Assembly (NCBI RefSeq): GCF_002154895.1
Contig: NZ_MUIZ01000006.1
Span: 1-64,000, forward strand
Source: Lactococcus petauri
GTDB taxonomy: Bacteria; Bacillota; Bacilli; Lactobacillales; Streptococcaceae
Length of the DNA: 64,000 bases
Direction of reading: 5' to 3'
The number at the start of each line of letters is the position of its first letter. Within the stretch, counting starts at the first letter, position 1. Below are positions 1 through 9,299 of this stretch, piece after piece. The translations under genes and the position numbers were made by a program. The notes under the pieces were generated by a model. It searched no databases. It worked only from the letters and a program-made list of their open reading frames with translations, and had not been told where the DNA came from.

Positions 1-2057
1 GCGTAACTTTACCAGCTTCAGTTGGCCCAAACGCTGATATCACCGCTACCGCAACCGATGCGGCCGGCAATGTGAGTGTACCAACAGCCGGCAAAACCCC
101 AGCCGATGTGGATACGACAGCGCCTGAAGCACCAGTCATTACCGGCATCACAGGAAACTCTACAGATGGTTACACTGTCACAGGTACGGCTGAAGCGGGA
201 TCTACGGTTGAAATCAAAGACTCTACCGGAACAGTCATTGGCTCTGCCACAGCGGATGGTTCTGGCAACTACAGCGTAACTTTACCAGCTTCAGTTGGCC
301 CAAACGCTGATATCACCGCTACCGCAACCGATGCGGCCGGCAATGTGAGTGTACCAACAGCCGGCAAAACCCCAGCCGATGTGGATACGACAGCGCCTGA
401 AGCACCAGTCATTACCGGCATCACCGGCAACTCCACAGACGGTTACACTGTCAAAGGTACGGCCGAAGCGGGTTCGAAAGTAGAAATTAAAGACTCCACC
501 GGAACAGTCATTGGCTCTGCCACAGCGGATGGTTCTGGCAACTACAGCGTAACTTTACCAGCTTCAGTTGGCCCAAACGCTGATATCACCGCTACCGCAA
601 CCGATGCGGCCGGCAATGTGAGTGTACCAACAGCCGGCAAAACCCCAGCCGATGTGGATACGACAGCGCCTGAAGCACCAGTCATTACCGGCATCACAGG
701 AAACTCTACAGATGGTTACACTGTCACAGGTACGGCTGAAGCGGGATCTACGGTTGAAATCAAAGACTCTACCGGAACAGTCATTGGCTCTGCCACAGCA
801 GATGGTTCTGGCAACTATAGCGTAAGCTTGCCGGCATCAGTTGGCCCAAATGCCGATATCACCGCTACCGCAACCGATGCGGCCGGCAATGTGAGTGCAC
901 CAACAGCCGGCAAAACCCCAGCCGATGCGGATACGACCGCCCCTGATGCGCCGACTATTACTAATGTGACAGGCAATTCCACAGATGGCTATACAGTGAC
1001 AGGTACGGCCGAAGCAGGTGCGAAGGTAGAAATCAAAGATTCGACTGGCGCAATTATTGGTTCTGCCACAGCGGATGGTTCTGGCAACTACAGCGTAACT
1101 TTACCGGGTTCAGTTGGCCCAAACGCTGATATCACAGCGACTGCAACTGATGCGGCTGGTAACGTGAGCGCGCCAACAGCCGGCAAAACGCCAGCCGATG
1201 CGGATACTACCGCCCCTGATGCTCCAACTATTACTAATGTGACAGGTAACTCTACAGATGGTTACACTGTCACAGGTACGGCTGAAGCGGGTTCGAAAGT
1301 AGAGATCAAAGATTCGACTGGCGCAGTCATTGGTTCTGCCACAGCGGATGGTTCCGGCAACTACAGCGTAACTTTACCGGCATCAGTTGGCTCAAACGCT
1401 GATATCACCGCTACCGCAACCGATGCGGCCGGCAATGTAAGTGTACCAACAGCCGGCAAAACCCCAGCCGATGTGGATACGACAGCGCCTGATGCACCAG
1501 TCATTACCGGCATCACCGGCAATTCCACAGACGGTTACACTGTCACAGGTACGGCCGAAGCGGGTTCGAAAGTAGAAATTAAAGACTCCACTGGCGCAGT
1601 TATTGGCACTGCCACAGCGGATGGTTCCGGCAATTACAGCGTAACTCTACCGGGTTCAGTTGGACCAAACGCTGATATCACAGCGACAGCGACAGATGTG
1701 GCCGGCAATGTGAGTGCCCCAACCGCAGGTAAAACGCCAGCAGATCCTAAGGAACCTACAGATAGTACCGCACCGGATGCACCGACAATTACTGGAGTCA
1801 CAGGAGATTCTACAAAGGGCTATGTCGTGACAGGTAAAGCCGAAGCTGGCTCTACTGTGAAGATTAAAAATGCGGCAGGTACTTTTATTGGCAGCGCCGT
1901 AGCAGATAGCTCTGGCAACTACAGCGTAACTTTACCAGCTTCAGTTGGACCAAACGCTAATATCACAGCTACCGCAACCGATGCGGCCGGCAATGTAAGT
2001 GCACCAACAGCCGGCAAAACGCCAGCAGATCCAAAGGATACTACAGCGCCAGATTCA
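1..2057 (+). repeat. 273-bp tandem coding repeats
   Basis: A 273-bp (91-codon) unit recurs in register through the adhesin gene. The units starting near 117 and 663 are nearly identical, while the one between them (390-662) differs in its middle (KGTAEAGSKVEIK instead of TGTAEAGSTVEIK). This gives a higher-order period of 546 bp. Such blocks arise by unequal recombination and commonly vary in number between strains. Confidence 0.9.
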
Positions 2058-2504
2058 CCTCAGGTTACGGACGTCACTAAGAATCCTGACGGAGGCTATG
2101 ATGTAGGTGGAACTGCAGAACCAGGTTCTACGGTTACGATTACGGATGGCAATGGTAATGTGGTTGGCAGTGGTAAAACAGATGATTCTGGGTACTTCCA
2201 CATTACATTACCAGCTGGTAGTGTGAAACCAGGGGATGTTCTTAATATTACAGCAACAGATGCAGCAGGTAACGAGAGTGCGCCAAGCCATTTTCAAATC
2301 CCATCTAATACCGTTGTACCAGTGACATTTGGTGGAAGTGGAGGTCAATATTCAAATGGCTTGCCAGCTTCTTATGCCAAGAGTGTAACTCTTCCTGCAA
2401 CAGGGGAAAGTGACAACACCCTGCCAACAGTAATTGGTTTTAGCCTTTTAGCTTTTCTAAGCCTTTTACTTACAAATTTAAGAAGAAAAAAAGATGTTAA
2501 CTAA
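1..2504 (+). CDS. LPXTG cell-wall adhesin with tandem Ig-like repeats (5' partial)
   Basis: The frame is open to the left edge, so the start lies outside the window; the GTG at 72 is only an internal codon. About eight copies of a 91-residue module follow one another, each with a TTAPxAP linker, a GTAEAGxxVEIKD strand and an ATATDAAGNVS ending. This is the pattern of bacterial Ig-like domains (Big_6 type) in surface stalks. Copies up to about 1.7 kb are almost identical; the last two diverge. The C-terminus has LPATGE (2391-2408), a hydrophobic helix and an RRKK tail, so sortase should anchor it to peptidoglycan. The ligand-binding head, if any, is upstream and unseen. Role in adhesion or biofilm is inferred from the architecture. 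A hairpin terminator follows. Confidence 0.9.
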   Translation, partial: VTLPASVGPNADITATATDAAGNVSVPTAGKTPADVDTTAPEAPVITGITGNSTDGYTVTGTAEAGSTVEIKDSTGTVIGSATADGSGNYSVTLPASVGPNADITATATDAAGNVSVPTAGKTPADVDTTAPEAPVITGITGNSTDGYTVKGTAEAGSKVEIKDSTGTVIGSATADGSGNYSVTLPASVGPNADITATATDAAGNVSVPTAGKTPADVDTTAPEAPVITGITGNSTDGYTVTGTAEAGSTVEIKDSTGTVIGSATADGSGNYSVSLPASVGPNADITATATDAAGNVSAPTAGKTPADADTTAPDAPTITNVTGNSTDGYTVTGTAEAGAKVEIKDSTGAIIGSATADGSGNYSVTLPGSVGPNADITATATDAAGNVSAPTAGKTPADADTTAPDAPTITNVTGNSTDGYTVTGTAEAGSKVEIKDSTGAVIGSATADGSGNYSVTLPASVGSNADITATATDAAGNVSVPTAGKTPADVDTTAPDAPVITGITGNSTDGYTVTGTAEAGSKVEIKDSTGAVIGTATADGSGNYSVTLPGSVGPNADITATATDVAGNVSAPTAGKTPADPKEPTDSTAPDAPTITGVTGDSTKGYVVTGKAEAGSTVKIKNAAGTFIGSAVADSSGNYSVTLPASVGPNANITATATDAAGNVSAPTAGKTPADPKDTTAPDSPQVTDVTKNPDGGYDVGGTAEPGSTVTITDGNGNVVGSGKTDDSGYFHITLPAGSVKPGDVLNITATDAAGNESAPSHFQIPSNTVVPVTFGGSGGQYSNGLPASYAKSVTLPATGESDNTLPTVIGFSLLAFLSLLLTNLRRKKDVN

Positions 2505-2552
2505 GATATATCATAGTGGGAACTGAAGCGATTTATTTCTTCTTTCTTTTCA

Positions 2553-2591
2553 AAACCCTGGGTGAAAATCTGGGGTTTGTTTTTTTTATAT
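2553..2591 (+). terminator. Rho-independent terminator after the adhesin
   Basis: AAACCC (2553-2558) pairs with GGGTTT (2573-2578) and is followed by a run of T with one G. Confidence 0.7.
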
Positions 2592-2722
2592 TCTTGACAA
2601 AAACAACTTATTTTACTGTGGATAAAAATTAAATGTAGATAGACAAATTCTAATAATATGAATAAAAAGAAAGAAATTTTCTTATTCTGTAAGCATTAAA
2701 TTATCTGAACGATATTAGAGAG

Positions 2723-2731
2723 TGTTATAAT
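2723..2731 (+). promoter_or_regulatory. Extended -10 promoter for the aquaporin gene
   Basis: TGTTATAAT is an extended -10 (TG-N-TATAAT). No good -35 lies at 17 bp; TTATCT sits 19 bp away. A GAAAGGA ribosome site and the ATG at 2756 follow. Confidence 0.55.
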
Positions 2732-2755
2732 AGTGGTTGAGAAAGGAACTTATTT

Positions 2756-3421
2756 ATGAGAAAATATTTTGCAGAATTTATCGGAACATTTGTTCTTGTA
2801 TTTTTAGGTACAGGTACTGTAGCTATTGCTAATACTGGAGAAACCGCTATTGGTTACTTAGGCATTGGTTTAGCGTTTGGTTTAGCCGTAACGATTATGG
2901 CGTGCGCGGTAGGAGGTGTTTCAGGTGGACATTTTAATCCAGCTGTTTCCCTTGCTATGGTAATTAATAAGCGTTTGGCAATTAAAGATGGTGTTGCTTA
3001 TGTAATTTCACAATTTGTAGGTACACTTGCTGCTTCTGCAGTATTGTCAATTTTCATTAAAGCCTTGAACCTTCCTAAAGATGGTTTTGGACAAACAGAC
3101 TTTCCAAATATTACAGCTGGAGAAGCTTTCTTATTTGAAGCTATTATTACCTTCTTATTTGTGTTTGTTATTTTGATGGTTACCAGTGAAAAATATGGGA
3201 ATGCCGGCTTAGCCCCAATTGCTATTGGTTTAGCTTTAGCATTCTTGATTATTGTAGCTTTGAATTTAACAGGTGGATCATTGAATCCCGCACGTAGTTT
3301 TGGACCTGCTGTCTTTGCAGGCGGTTCGGCATTGTCACACTATTGGGTGTACTTATTGGCACCATTGGTAGGTGCGGCAATTGCTGCAGTAGCTGCTAAA
3401 TTTATGGGTAGCGAAGATTAA
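2756..3421 (+). CDS. MIP-family aquaporin / glycerol facilitator
   Basis: This 221-residue, six-helix channel of the major intrinsic protein family moves water and/or small uncharged solutes across the membrane. Both NPA loops are present (GGHFNPAV and GGSLNPARS). Aligning by eye to E. coli AqpZ, the aromatic/arginine filter reads Phe, Ile (where AqpZ has His174), Gly (where AqpZ has Thr183) and Arg. That is neither the classical water filter nor the GlpF filter, and resembles archaeal AqpM-type channels. The length is that of AqpZ rather than longer GlpF proteins. It stands alone, with its own promoter and terminator. Confidence 0.9.
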   Translation: MRKYFAEFIGTFVLVFLGTGTVAIANTGETAIGYLGIGLAFGLAVTIMACAVGGVSGGHFNPAVSLAMVINKRLAIKDGVAYVISQFVGTLAASAVLSIFIKALNLPKDGFGQTDFPNITAGEAFLFEAIITFLFVFVILMVTSEKYGNAGLAPIAIGLALAFLIIVALNLTGGSLNPARSFGPAVFAGGSALSHYWVYLLAPLVGAAIAAVAAKFMGSED

Positions 3422-3428
3422 TTATAAT

Positions 3429-3457
3429 AGAGTAGATTAGTAAGTCTGCTCTTTTTT
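3429..3457 (+). terminator. Terminator of the aquaporin gene
   Basis: An 8-bp stem, AGAGTAGA (3429-3436) with TCTGCTCT (3445-3452, one G-T pair), is followed by six T. Confidence 0.8.
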
Positions 3458-3502
3458 GATGAAAATTTATCTTTTGAATTTAGAAATTGTGAGTAAAAAA
3501 GA

Positions 3503-3533
3503 AAAAATGCCTCGCTTTACGAGAGCATTTTTA
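3503..3533 (-). terminator. Terminator of the minus-strand LPXTG gene
   Basis: AAAATGC-CTCG pairs with CGAG-A-GCATTTT around a CTTTA loop. Reading leftward the stem runs into a long T tract, as expected just beyond the end of the gene at 3536. Confidence 0.75.
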
Positions 3534-3535
3534 TT

Positions 3536-5389
3536 TTATGCTTGTCTATTTCGACGTAGCGAAAAAGCTACAAATGAGAGAATGAGTAGAACGAATCCAG
3601 AAAGGACAGAGGTAAGTCCATTGTCATCACCTGTTTTTGGTAAAGTATTACCAGATTGTTTTTTCCCTTTTTCTGAATGATTTCCAGCGGGCATTGCAGG
3701 GCTATTTGACTTACTTGTTCTCGTTGTCTGTACGTCTGTCTTCGTGCTTTTCTTTTTCTCTGTTATCACGGGGTTTACTTTTTCAAACTGTGGCTGTTGA
3801 ACATCTTCCACTTTTTTGGATTCATCAACAATGACTTCTTGACTAGGCACAACATGTACATCGACTTGATGCTTTTCTGCTGTTTGATTGGCCTCATTTT
3901 CTGTTATAGAAGAGTTTGCGTTCTCTGTTTCAACAGCAGGTATTTCTTCGAGCTGCTCTGATTCGTCTTGCACAACTTCTTGACTAGGCACAACATGTAC
4001 ATCAACTTGATTTTTTTCCGCTGTTTGATTAGCCTCATTTTCTGTTACAGAAGAGTTTGCATTCTCTGTTTCAACAGCAGGTATTTCTTCGAGCTGCTCT
4101 GATTCGTCTTGCACAACTTCTTGACTAGGCGCAACATGTACATCGACTTGATGCTTTTCTGCTGTTTGATTGGCCTCATTTTCTGTTACAGAAGAGTTTG
4201 CGTTCTCTGTTTCAACAGCAGGTATTTCTTGGAGTTGCTCTGATTCGTCTTGCACAACTTCCTGACTAGGCGCAACATGTACATCGACTTGATGCTTTTC
4301 TGCTGTTTGATTGGTCTCATTTTCTGTTACAGAAGAGTTTGCATTTTCTGTTTCAATAGCAGGTATTTCTTCAAGCTCTTCAAAGTTGTTTTCAAGTGTT
4401 TCTTCAGTCGCTTCCTTGATTCCTTGTTCACCATTGGCATCACCATCTGCAAAAAGGTTTACAACATCGGAAGTTCCTTGATCTTGAATCTTTTCTTGAC
4501 CATAGGGTTGGTAATTCACATTGCACGTGTTAGTAAAGGATCTGATAGTGTTATCAGTGATGATTGTGTTATACATGAAGCTAAAAGAGGCTAGGCGCGC
4601 ATGTTCGCGTTTAATTGTAATGCTAAATGAGTCATCGGGAAGAATCTCTATGCTACCGTATCCTTTAGCTACAAACTCATCGCCGGTTATCTGGAAGTTT
4701 CCTAAATAATTTTCAATACTAACGCGAAATGATTGTGCATCAAGTTTTTGCCCAAGTCCATGCGTGTCAGTTAATACAATATCACTTGAGAGTTCTTCCT
4801 TTGTCATATTAGCATTAACAAACCAGCGTACTTTTCCTTTTTCGCCTAGCATGTCACCGCTCTTCCAAAAGAAAGGACGAGTTCCTATTTGCCCTGTATT
4901 TCCAGGGTCACCATGAATTGTAATTTCTTGGGCTGTTGCAGTGGTGCTTAAATTTGTTTTGATACTTGTATCGTTAGGATTTTTAGTTCTTGTTGCCTGT
5001 AATCCAAAATTAAAATAGCCTTTGACATGTTCAAGCTGATTAACTTTTTCATTAAAGGTGGCAATGACACGGTCTTTATATATGAGTGCTTCACCCAATT
5101 CACCTAAAGAAATTTTACGAGGAGAACCGTCGTTTTCTGTCATTCCTTGTAACTCGGTAGGAAGTGTGAAAGTAATCGTGTCACCAGCTTTTACCTTGAG
5201 GTTATCCTTGCTGCTGAACTCAACTCTGACAGAAGTCGTCTGACCTTGTGTCAGTTTAGTATTTGAAAATTTGAGACTATCGATAAAGTTGGTGTTGCTT
5301 AGTTCTGCAGCAGATGCATGTTTTGAATGGAGCATCAAACCAAAAAAAGCGGTAAAAAAAATGAGCAATATTTGTATTGTTCGTTTCAT
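3536..5389 (-). CDS. MSCRAMM-like LPXTG adhesin
   Basis: The 617-residue protein starts with a signal peptide (basic MKRT, hydrophobic core, cleavage near ASAAE). Residues about 30-310 resemble the paired Ig-like adhesive domains of Clf/Sdr and collagen-binding adhesins: GDTITFTLP, YFNFGLQATRTKNP, then a second domain with GKVRWFVNANM and NTIITDNTI. Four acidic 47-residue repeats follow (EEIPAVETENANSSVTENEA) as a wall-spanning stalk, then LPKTGD, a hydrophobic helix and RRNRQA. Sortase substrate; probable extracellular-matrix or host-protein ligand, not predictable from sequence. The ribosome site AAGGA is rather far upstream of the ATG. Confidence 0.88.
   Translation of the reverse strand: MKRTIQILLIFFTAFFGLMLHSKHASAAELSNTNFIDSLKFSNTKLTQGQTTSVRVEFSSKDNLKVKAGDTITFTLPTELQGMTENDGSPRKISLGELGEALIYKDRVIATFNEKVNQLEHVKGYFNFGLQATRTKNPNDTSIKTNLSTTATAQEITIHGDPGNTGQIGTRPFFWKSGDMLGEKGKVRWFVNANMTKEELSSDIVLTDTHGLGQKLDAQSFRVSIENYLGNFQITGDEFVAKGYGSIEILPDDSFSITIKREHARLASFSFMYNTIITDNTIRSFTNTCNVNYQPYGQEKIQDQGTSDVVNLFADGDANGEQGIKEATEETLENNFEELEEIPAIETENANSSVTENETNQTAEKHQVDVHVAPSQEVVQDESEQLQEIPAVETENANSSVTENEANQTAEKHQVDVHVAPSQEVVQDESEQLEEIPAVETENANSSVTENEANQTAEKNQVDVHVVPSQEVVQDESEQLEEIPAVETENANSSITENEANQTAEKHQVDVHVVPSQEVIVDESKKVEDVQQPQFEKVNPVITEKKKSTKTDVQTTRTSKSNSPAMPAGNHSEKGKKQSGNTLPKTGDDNGLTSVLSGFVLLILSFVAFSLRRNRQA
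3820..4385 (-). repeat. 141-bp tandem repeats in the adhesin stalk
   Basis: Four units of 141 bp (47 codons) repeat in register; the GACTAGGC landmark recurs at about 3842, 3983, 4124 and 4265. Sequence is highly conserved between units, suggesting recent expansion. Confidence 0.88.
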
Positions 5390-5569
5390 ATAAGAGTATT
5401 TTTCCTTTTTGTTTTCTTTCTATTTTAAAAATTGACTTTTTCAGTCTGTTGAAAATTCTAACAAATTTATTTTATGAAAACAACTGTATTGACTTGAAGG
5501 AGCAAATATAATTAACAGAAAAACTTTTATTTTGATAAAATAGATGCAGAACACAGAGGAGTAAATAAA

Positions 5570-6358
5570 ATGATAACAGCTATTGCAACAGATATGGACG
5601 GCACTTTTTTGGATGAAAAATCGACTTATGATAAAAAGTACTTCTCTACTCTCCAACAGAAAATGAATGCCAAGGGAATCCGCTTCATTGTGGCCAGTGG
5701 CAATCAATACTTCAAGTTAAAGTCTTATTTTTCAGATACGAAAGATATTATTTTTATCTCTGAAAATGGTGGGATTATCACAATCAATGATGAGATGGAA
5801 ATGGTCGCAAGTTTTGATGCAAAAGAGGTAAGTCAAGTTCTAAAGTTACTTGAAGAACTCGAGATTCCTGTTGTTGTGTGTGGTGCCAAGAGTGCCTATA
5901 CCTTAGAGAGTGTTTCAGAAGAGTTTGAAACTTTCGCCCATAAATATTACGAAAAACTGGAACTTATCTCCTCTTTTGATAAGTTACCCGATGATACAGT
6001 AGTTAAATTTGCTACAATTATCCCGGAAGCAGAATTAACTGCTGTCACGGCAAGATTGAATAGTCGTTTTAAAAAAGGAATAAAAGCGGTAACGAGTGGG
6101 AATATCTATCTGGATATTGTCCTTGAAGGCAGTAATAAGGGAGCAGCTATTGAGAGAGTTTTGCAAGAACTTGCACTTTCGCCGCAACATTTAGCGGCTT
6201 TTGGAGACGCCAATAATGATCTCGAAATGTTGCAAATGGCTGGTTATTCTTATGCCGTAGCCAATGCTAATGCTCAAGCGAAGGCCAAGGCAAAGAAGGT
6301 TATAGGCAGTAATAGGGAAAAAGCTGTGCTGGCAGAGATTGATAAAATTATGCAGTGA
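5570..6358 (+). CDS. Cof-type HAD phosphatase
   Basis: A 262-residue haloacid-dehalogenase superfamily hydrolase of the Cof/IIB branch. Motif I is DMDGT (nucleophile Asp8, general acid Asp10) and motif IV is FGDANNDLEML near the C-terminus, with the alpha/beta cap between. Family members dephosphorylate sugar phosphates, FMN or PLP-type substrates; the natural substrate cannot be told from sequence. A GAGGAG ribosome site precedes the ATG. It is monocistronic, with a strong terminator after it. Confidence 0.85.
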   Translation: MITAIATDMDGTFLDEKSTYDKKYFSTLQQKMNAKGIRFIVASGNQYFKLKSYFSDTKDIIFISENGGIITINDEMEMVASFDAKEVSQVLKLLEELEIPVVVCGAKSAYTLESVSEEFETFAHKYYEKLELISSFDKLPDDTVVKFATIIPEAELTAVTARLNSRFKKGIKAVTSGNIYLDIVLEGSNKGAAIERVLQELALSPQHLAAFGDANNDLEMLQMAGYSYAVANANAQAKAKAKKVIGSNREKAVLAEIDKIMQ

Positions 6359-6365
6359 AAGTAGG

Positions 6366-6397
6366 AAAAAAGTACAACTTCGAATGCGTACTTTTTT
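6366..6397 (+). terminator. Terminator of the HAD gene
   Basis: AAAAAAGTAC (6366-6375) pairs perfectly with GTACTTTTTT (6388-6397). Confidence 0.8.
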
Positions 6398-6421
6398 ATT
6401 TTATGCTTTTTAAACTAAAAA

Positions 6422-6477
6422 ATTAAGAAAGTATTAAGAAATCAAGCTAAAATTTGTTAATAACTTTCTGTTATACT
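6422..6477 (+). promoter_or_regulatory. Promoter region with direct repeat ahead of the two-component system
   Basis: ATTAAGAAA occurs at 6422-6430 and again at 6433-6441, an exact direct repeat with an 11-bp period (one helical turn), as usual for OmpR-family response regulators. TGTTATACT (6469-6477) is an extended -10 about 30 bp downstream. Autoregulation is an inference. Confidence 0.5.
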
Positions 6478-6506
6478 GAGGGCATCAAGTAGAAATGAGG
6501 GAAAAG

Positions 6507-7196
6507 ATGAAGCATACCGTTCTAATTGTAGATGATGAAAAAGAGATACGTGAAGCGATTGCACTTTATCTAAATAATGAGGGGATACATGGGATTCAGG
6601 CAAAGGATGGTGTTGAAGCACTGGAAATTCTTGATAACGAAGAAGTTCATTTAATTATTATGGATATCATGATGCCCAAGCTCGGTGGTATCGCAGCCAC
6701 TTTTAAGATACGCCAATCACAACAGATCCCTATTTTGATGCTGAGTGCTAAAAGTGAAGATACAGATAAAATTTTGGGCCTACAAATTGGGGCGGATGAT
6801 TATCTGACAAAGCCCTTTAATCCTTTAGAATTAATCGCTCGTGTCAAGTCACAGCTACGCAGATATACCTCCTTAGGGAGCTATGAAAAAGCAGAAAGTA
6901 CTATCCAGCTTCATGGCTTGACTATTGATCAAGACGGTAAGGAAGTACGAGTAGACGGGGAACTGATAAAATTAACACCCACAGAATTCAAAATTACAGA
7001 ATTATTGGCTTGTAATGCTGGAAAAGTTTTCTCTATTAAGGAAATCTATGAACGTGTCTGGCAAGAGCCGGGATTTAATGCTGAAAATACTGTAGCTGTA
7101 CATATAAGAAAAATCCGTGAAAAAATAGAAGTAAATCCAAAAAATCCAAAATATTTAAAGGTGGTGTGGGGCATTGGCTACAAAATGGAAAAATAA
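6507..7196 (+). CDS. OmpR-family response regulator
   Basis: 229 residues with an N-terminal receiver (acidic pocket Asp9-Asp10, phospho-acceptor Asp53 in IIMDIMMPK, Lys in the LTKPF loop) and a C-terminal winged helix (TPTEFKITELL through VWGIGYKME). I start it at the ATG at 6507 because AGGG lies five bases upstream; an in-frame ATG at 6495 has no ribosome site. The kinase gene starts inside its last codons, so the two are translationally coupled. Target genes cannot be deduced; the 11-bp-period repeat upstream may be its own binding site. Confidence 0.9.
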   Translation: MKHTVLIVDDEKEIREAIALYLNNEGIHGIQAKDGVEALEILDNEEVHLIIMDIMMPKLGGIAATFKIRQSQQIPILMLSAKSEDTDKILGLQIGADDYLTKPFNPLELIARVKSQLRRYTSLGSYEKAESTIQLHGLTIDQDGKEVRVDGELIKLTPTEFKITELLACNAGKVFSIKEIYERVWQEPGFNAENTVAVHIRKIREKIEVNPKNPKYLKVVWGIGYKMEK

Positions 7197-9261
7197 ATTC
7201 GCTGTGAGTATTGGACTAGCTTTGCTACTTTTGGGAGTGAACAGTTTAGTTTTTACAGCCTTGAATGCTGAACAATACATTTTTAACGACTATTTTCAGT
7301 CGAAATACTTCAAGCAAGAGGTTGCAACTTTAGAAGAAGCACTGATCAATACTCAGGTAAATCCAAATTTACCGATAAAGGTAACAGCAGAAGATATTGA
7401 AGAATATCGTATGAGTCAACCGGACAAGTATTCGCAAGTAAGTGTGATTAAAGAAGATCCTGTCTTTCTTGAACGACTCAAGGATGCGAAAGCAGCTGGT
7501 GACAAAACTGCAATCAAGAAACTTGAGGACCAACAAAATAAAAAGTTAAATGAAGTAGAAAAGTTTTTCACAGATGACAAATACGTCACAGAGAAGGTAA
7601 AGGAGCATAAGAAAGAACTTATTGCGCAGCAAAAAACAGATTGGATGCCACAATATAAAGAACTTTCCTCAGATATTCATTATCAAGTGACTGAAATTAA
7701 CTCGGGGAAATATCTAGACAATCTGTCTGACAATAAAACCTTTGCTACAGCAAAAACTTTATTCAAGGGCAATATCAGCCAAATTAATTTTGATGGTCAA
7801 AATCGCTTTGATGGTCAAATTATTATATTAAAAAATAGCAACTTCAACCAAAGAGCATCTGTTAAAAGCTTTACTGAAATGAAAAATCTAACCATTGGGC
7901 TTCTTTGTATGAGTATTTTGAGTTTTGCAGCCTTTCTTGTTTATTGGAAGAAAACGGAAAAAGGAGAAGATATACTTCTGGAAAAAGTTCAATCTTGGGA
8001 TAAAATAGCGCTTGATGGGCAGATTTTCCTTGCTTTGATTCTTTTCCTCCTTTATTTGTCACTTACACGTGAAGCTAGCCTTACATGGAGCTTCCTTCCA
8101 TTGCTCCAAAAATTCTGTTGGGCATTCTTAGTTCTCTATCTGTTTGCAATTGTGAGTTGGGGAATTTATCATAAAGCACAGGAGCGTGAAAATTGGCAAC
8201 AAACCTATCTGGCCAGAAGTATAAGACTCTTAAAAGATGCTGCGGATAATTTTTCAACAGGGTCAAAAGCTTGGTTCATTTTCTGGAGCATGGGAGCAGC
8301 AGTAGTTGGTTTCCTGCTGGCAATGATGTGGGGAGGACAAGGAATTATTCTTTACTTGTTTGTGCTTGTGATTTATCTTTTGTTGATTTCGATTTATCTG
8401 CTGCGACGTTTGGTCATGTTTAATCAGACTGTGAAAATTATTGAGGAGATTGCTCAAGGAAAAAATGCGGAAGTCTTAAACGTCAAGCCCAAGGGGAAAA
8501 CAGTTTTTCGTAAAGTTTCTGAAAATCTCAAAACCATCAATGAGGAAGTGAAAACTTCCAAAAGCCAACAAGTAAAAAGTGAGCGTTTGAAGACCGAGCT
8601 CATTACAAATGTTTCTCATGATTTAAGAACACCTTTGACTTCAATCATTACTTCTGTTGATTTATTGCGGAATGCCGATCTGTCCCAAGAAGAAAAGAAT
8701 AAGTATGTTGCAGTTATCGATCAAAAATCAAAGCGTTTAAAAGTTCTCATCGATGATCTTTTTGAGGTTTCCAAAATGGCCAGTGGTAATATTGATTTGA
8801 AAAAAAGTAGAATTGATCTTGTGCAATTGCTCGATCAATCACTGGCTGAACTTTCTGAGAAAATCGAAGATTCCTCCCTCAAGTTTGTTACGCAAACGGA
8901 TAAGGAACTATTGGCTTTAGTGGATGGGGATAAGATGTGGCGTGTTTTCGAAAATTTAATCCATAACATCTTGAAATACTCTATGGAAAACACTAGGGTT
9001 TATATTTCAGGACATAAAAGTGAAAATGGCACAATTGAATTGGTCTTTAAAAATATTTCGCGTGAAGAACTTGGAGAAAATAGTCAAGAATTGTCGCAGC
9101 GTTTCAAAAGAGGCGATTTATCGAGGAACACAACAGGTTCAGGCTTGGGGCTAGCTATAGCTCAGTCGATTGTGGAAGCACATGAGGGACGTTTCCTTTT
9201 AGAAACAGATGGAGATTTGTTTAAAGTAACTTTGTCCTTTCCGAGTTTAGAGCTTGAATAA
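7174..9261 (+). CDS. Multi-TM sensor histidine kinase
   Basis: A 695-residue kinase paired with the preceding regulator, overlapping it by 23 bp and starting at TTG. One N-terminal helix (about residues 9-31) is followed by a lysine-rich extracytoplasmic region of about 200 residues, then five or so helices between about 235 and 410. The HisKA box is NVSHDLRTPLTS with His482, and the ATPase domain has the N box (ENLIHNILKYS) and GSGLGLAI. The multi-helix middle is unusual for a two-TM sensor and suggests sensing within or at the membrane. I do not recognise its stimulus. A shared terminator follows. Confidence 0.88.
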   Translation: MATKWKNKFAVSIGLALLLLGVNSLVFTALNAEQYIFNDYFQSKYFKQEVATLEEALINTQVNPNLPIKVTAEDIEEYRMSQPDKYSQVSVIKEDPVFLERLKDAKAAGDKTAIKKLEDQQNKKLNEVEKFFTDDKYVTEKVKEHKKELIAQQKTDWMPQYKELSSDIHYQVTEINSGKYLDNLSDNKTFATAKTLFKGNISQINFDGQNRFDGQIIILKNSNFNQRASVKSFTEMKNLTIGLLCMSILSFAAFLVYWKKTEKGEDILLEKVQSWDKIALDGQIFLALILFLLYLSLTREASLTWSFLPLLQKFCWAFLVLYLFAIVSWGIYHKAQERENWQQTYLARSIRLLKDAADNFSTGSKAWFIFWSMGAAVVGFLLAMMWGGQGIILYLFVLVIYLLLISIYLLRRLVMFNQTVKIIEEIAQGKNAEVLNVKPKGKTVFRKVSENLKTINEEVKTSKSQQVKSERLKTELITNVSHDLRTPLTSIITSVDLLRNADLSQEEKNKYVAVIDQKSKRLKVLIDDLFEVSKMASGNIDLKKSRIDLVQLLDQSLAELSEKIEDSSLKFVTQTDKELLALVDGDKMWRVFENLIHNILKYSMENTRVYISGHKSENGTIELVFKNISREELGENSQELSQRFKRGDLSRNTTGSGLGLAIAQSIVEAHEGRFLLETDGDLFKVTLSFPSLELE

Positions 9262-9265
9262 AATA

Positions 9266-9297
9266 AAAAAAGCACTATGTAGATAGTGCTTTTTTTA
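9266..9297. terminator. Bidirectional terminator between kinase and CsbD genes
   Basis: GCACTAT (9272-9278) and ATAGTGC (9283-9289) form a stem with A and T tracts on either side, so it can serve both converging genes. Confidence 0.85.
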
Positions 9298-9299
9298 TT

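Noticed and set aside
1-2057. Regular repeats that could suggest a CRISPR array or satellite DNA
   Set aside because: The 273-bp unit is a multiple of three, open throughout, and encodes Ig-like modules; there are no short repeats with unique spacers.
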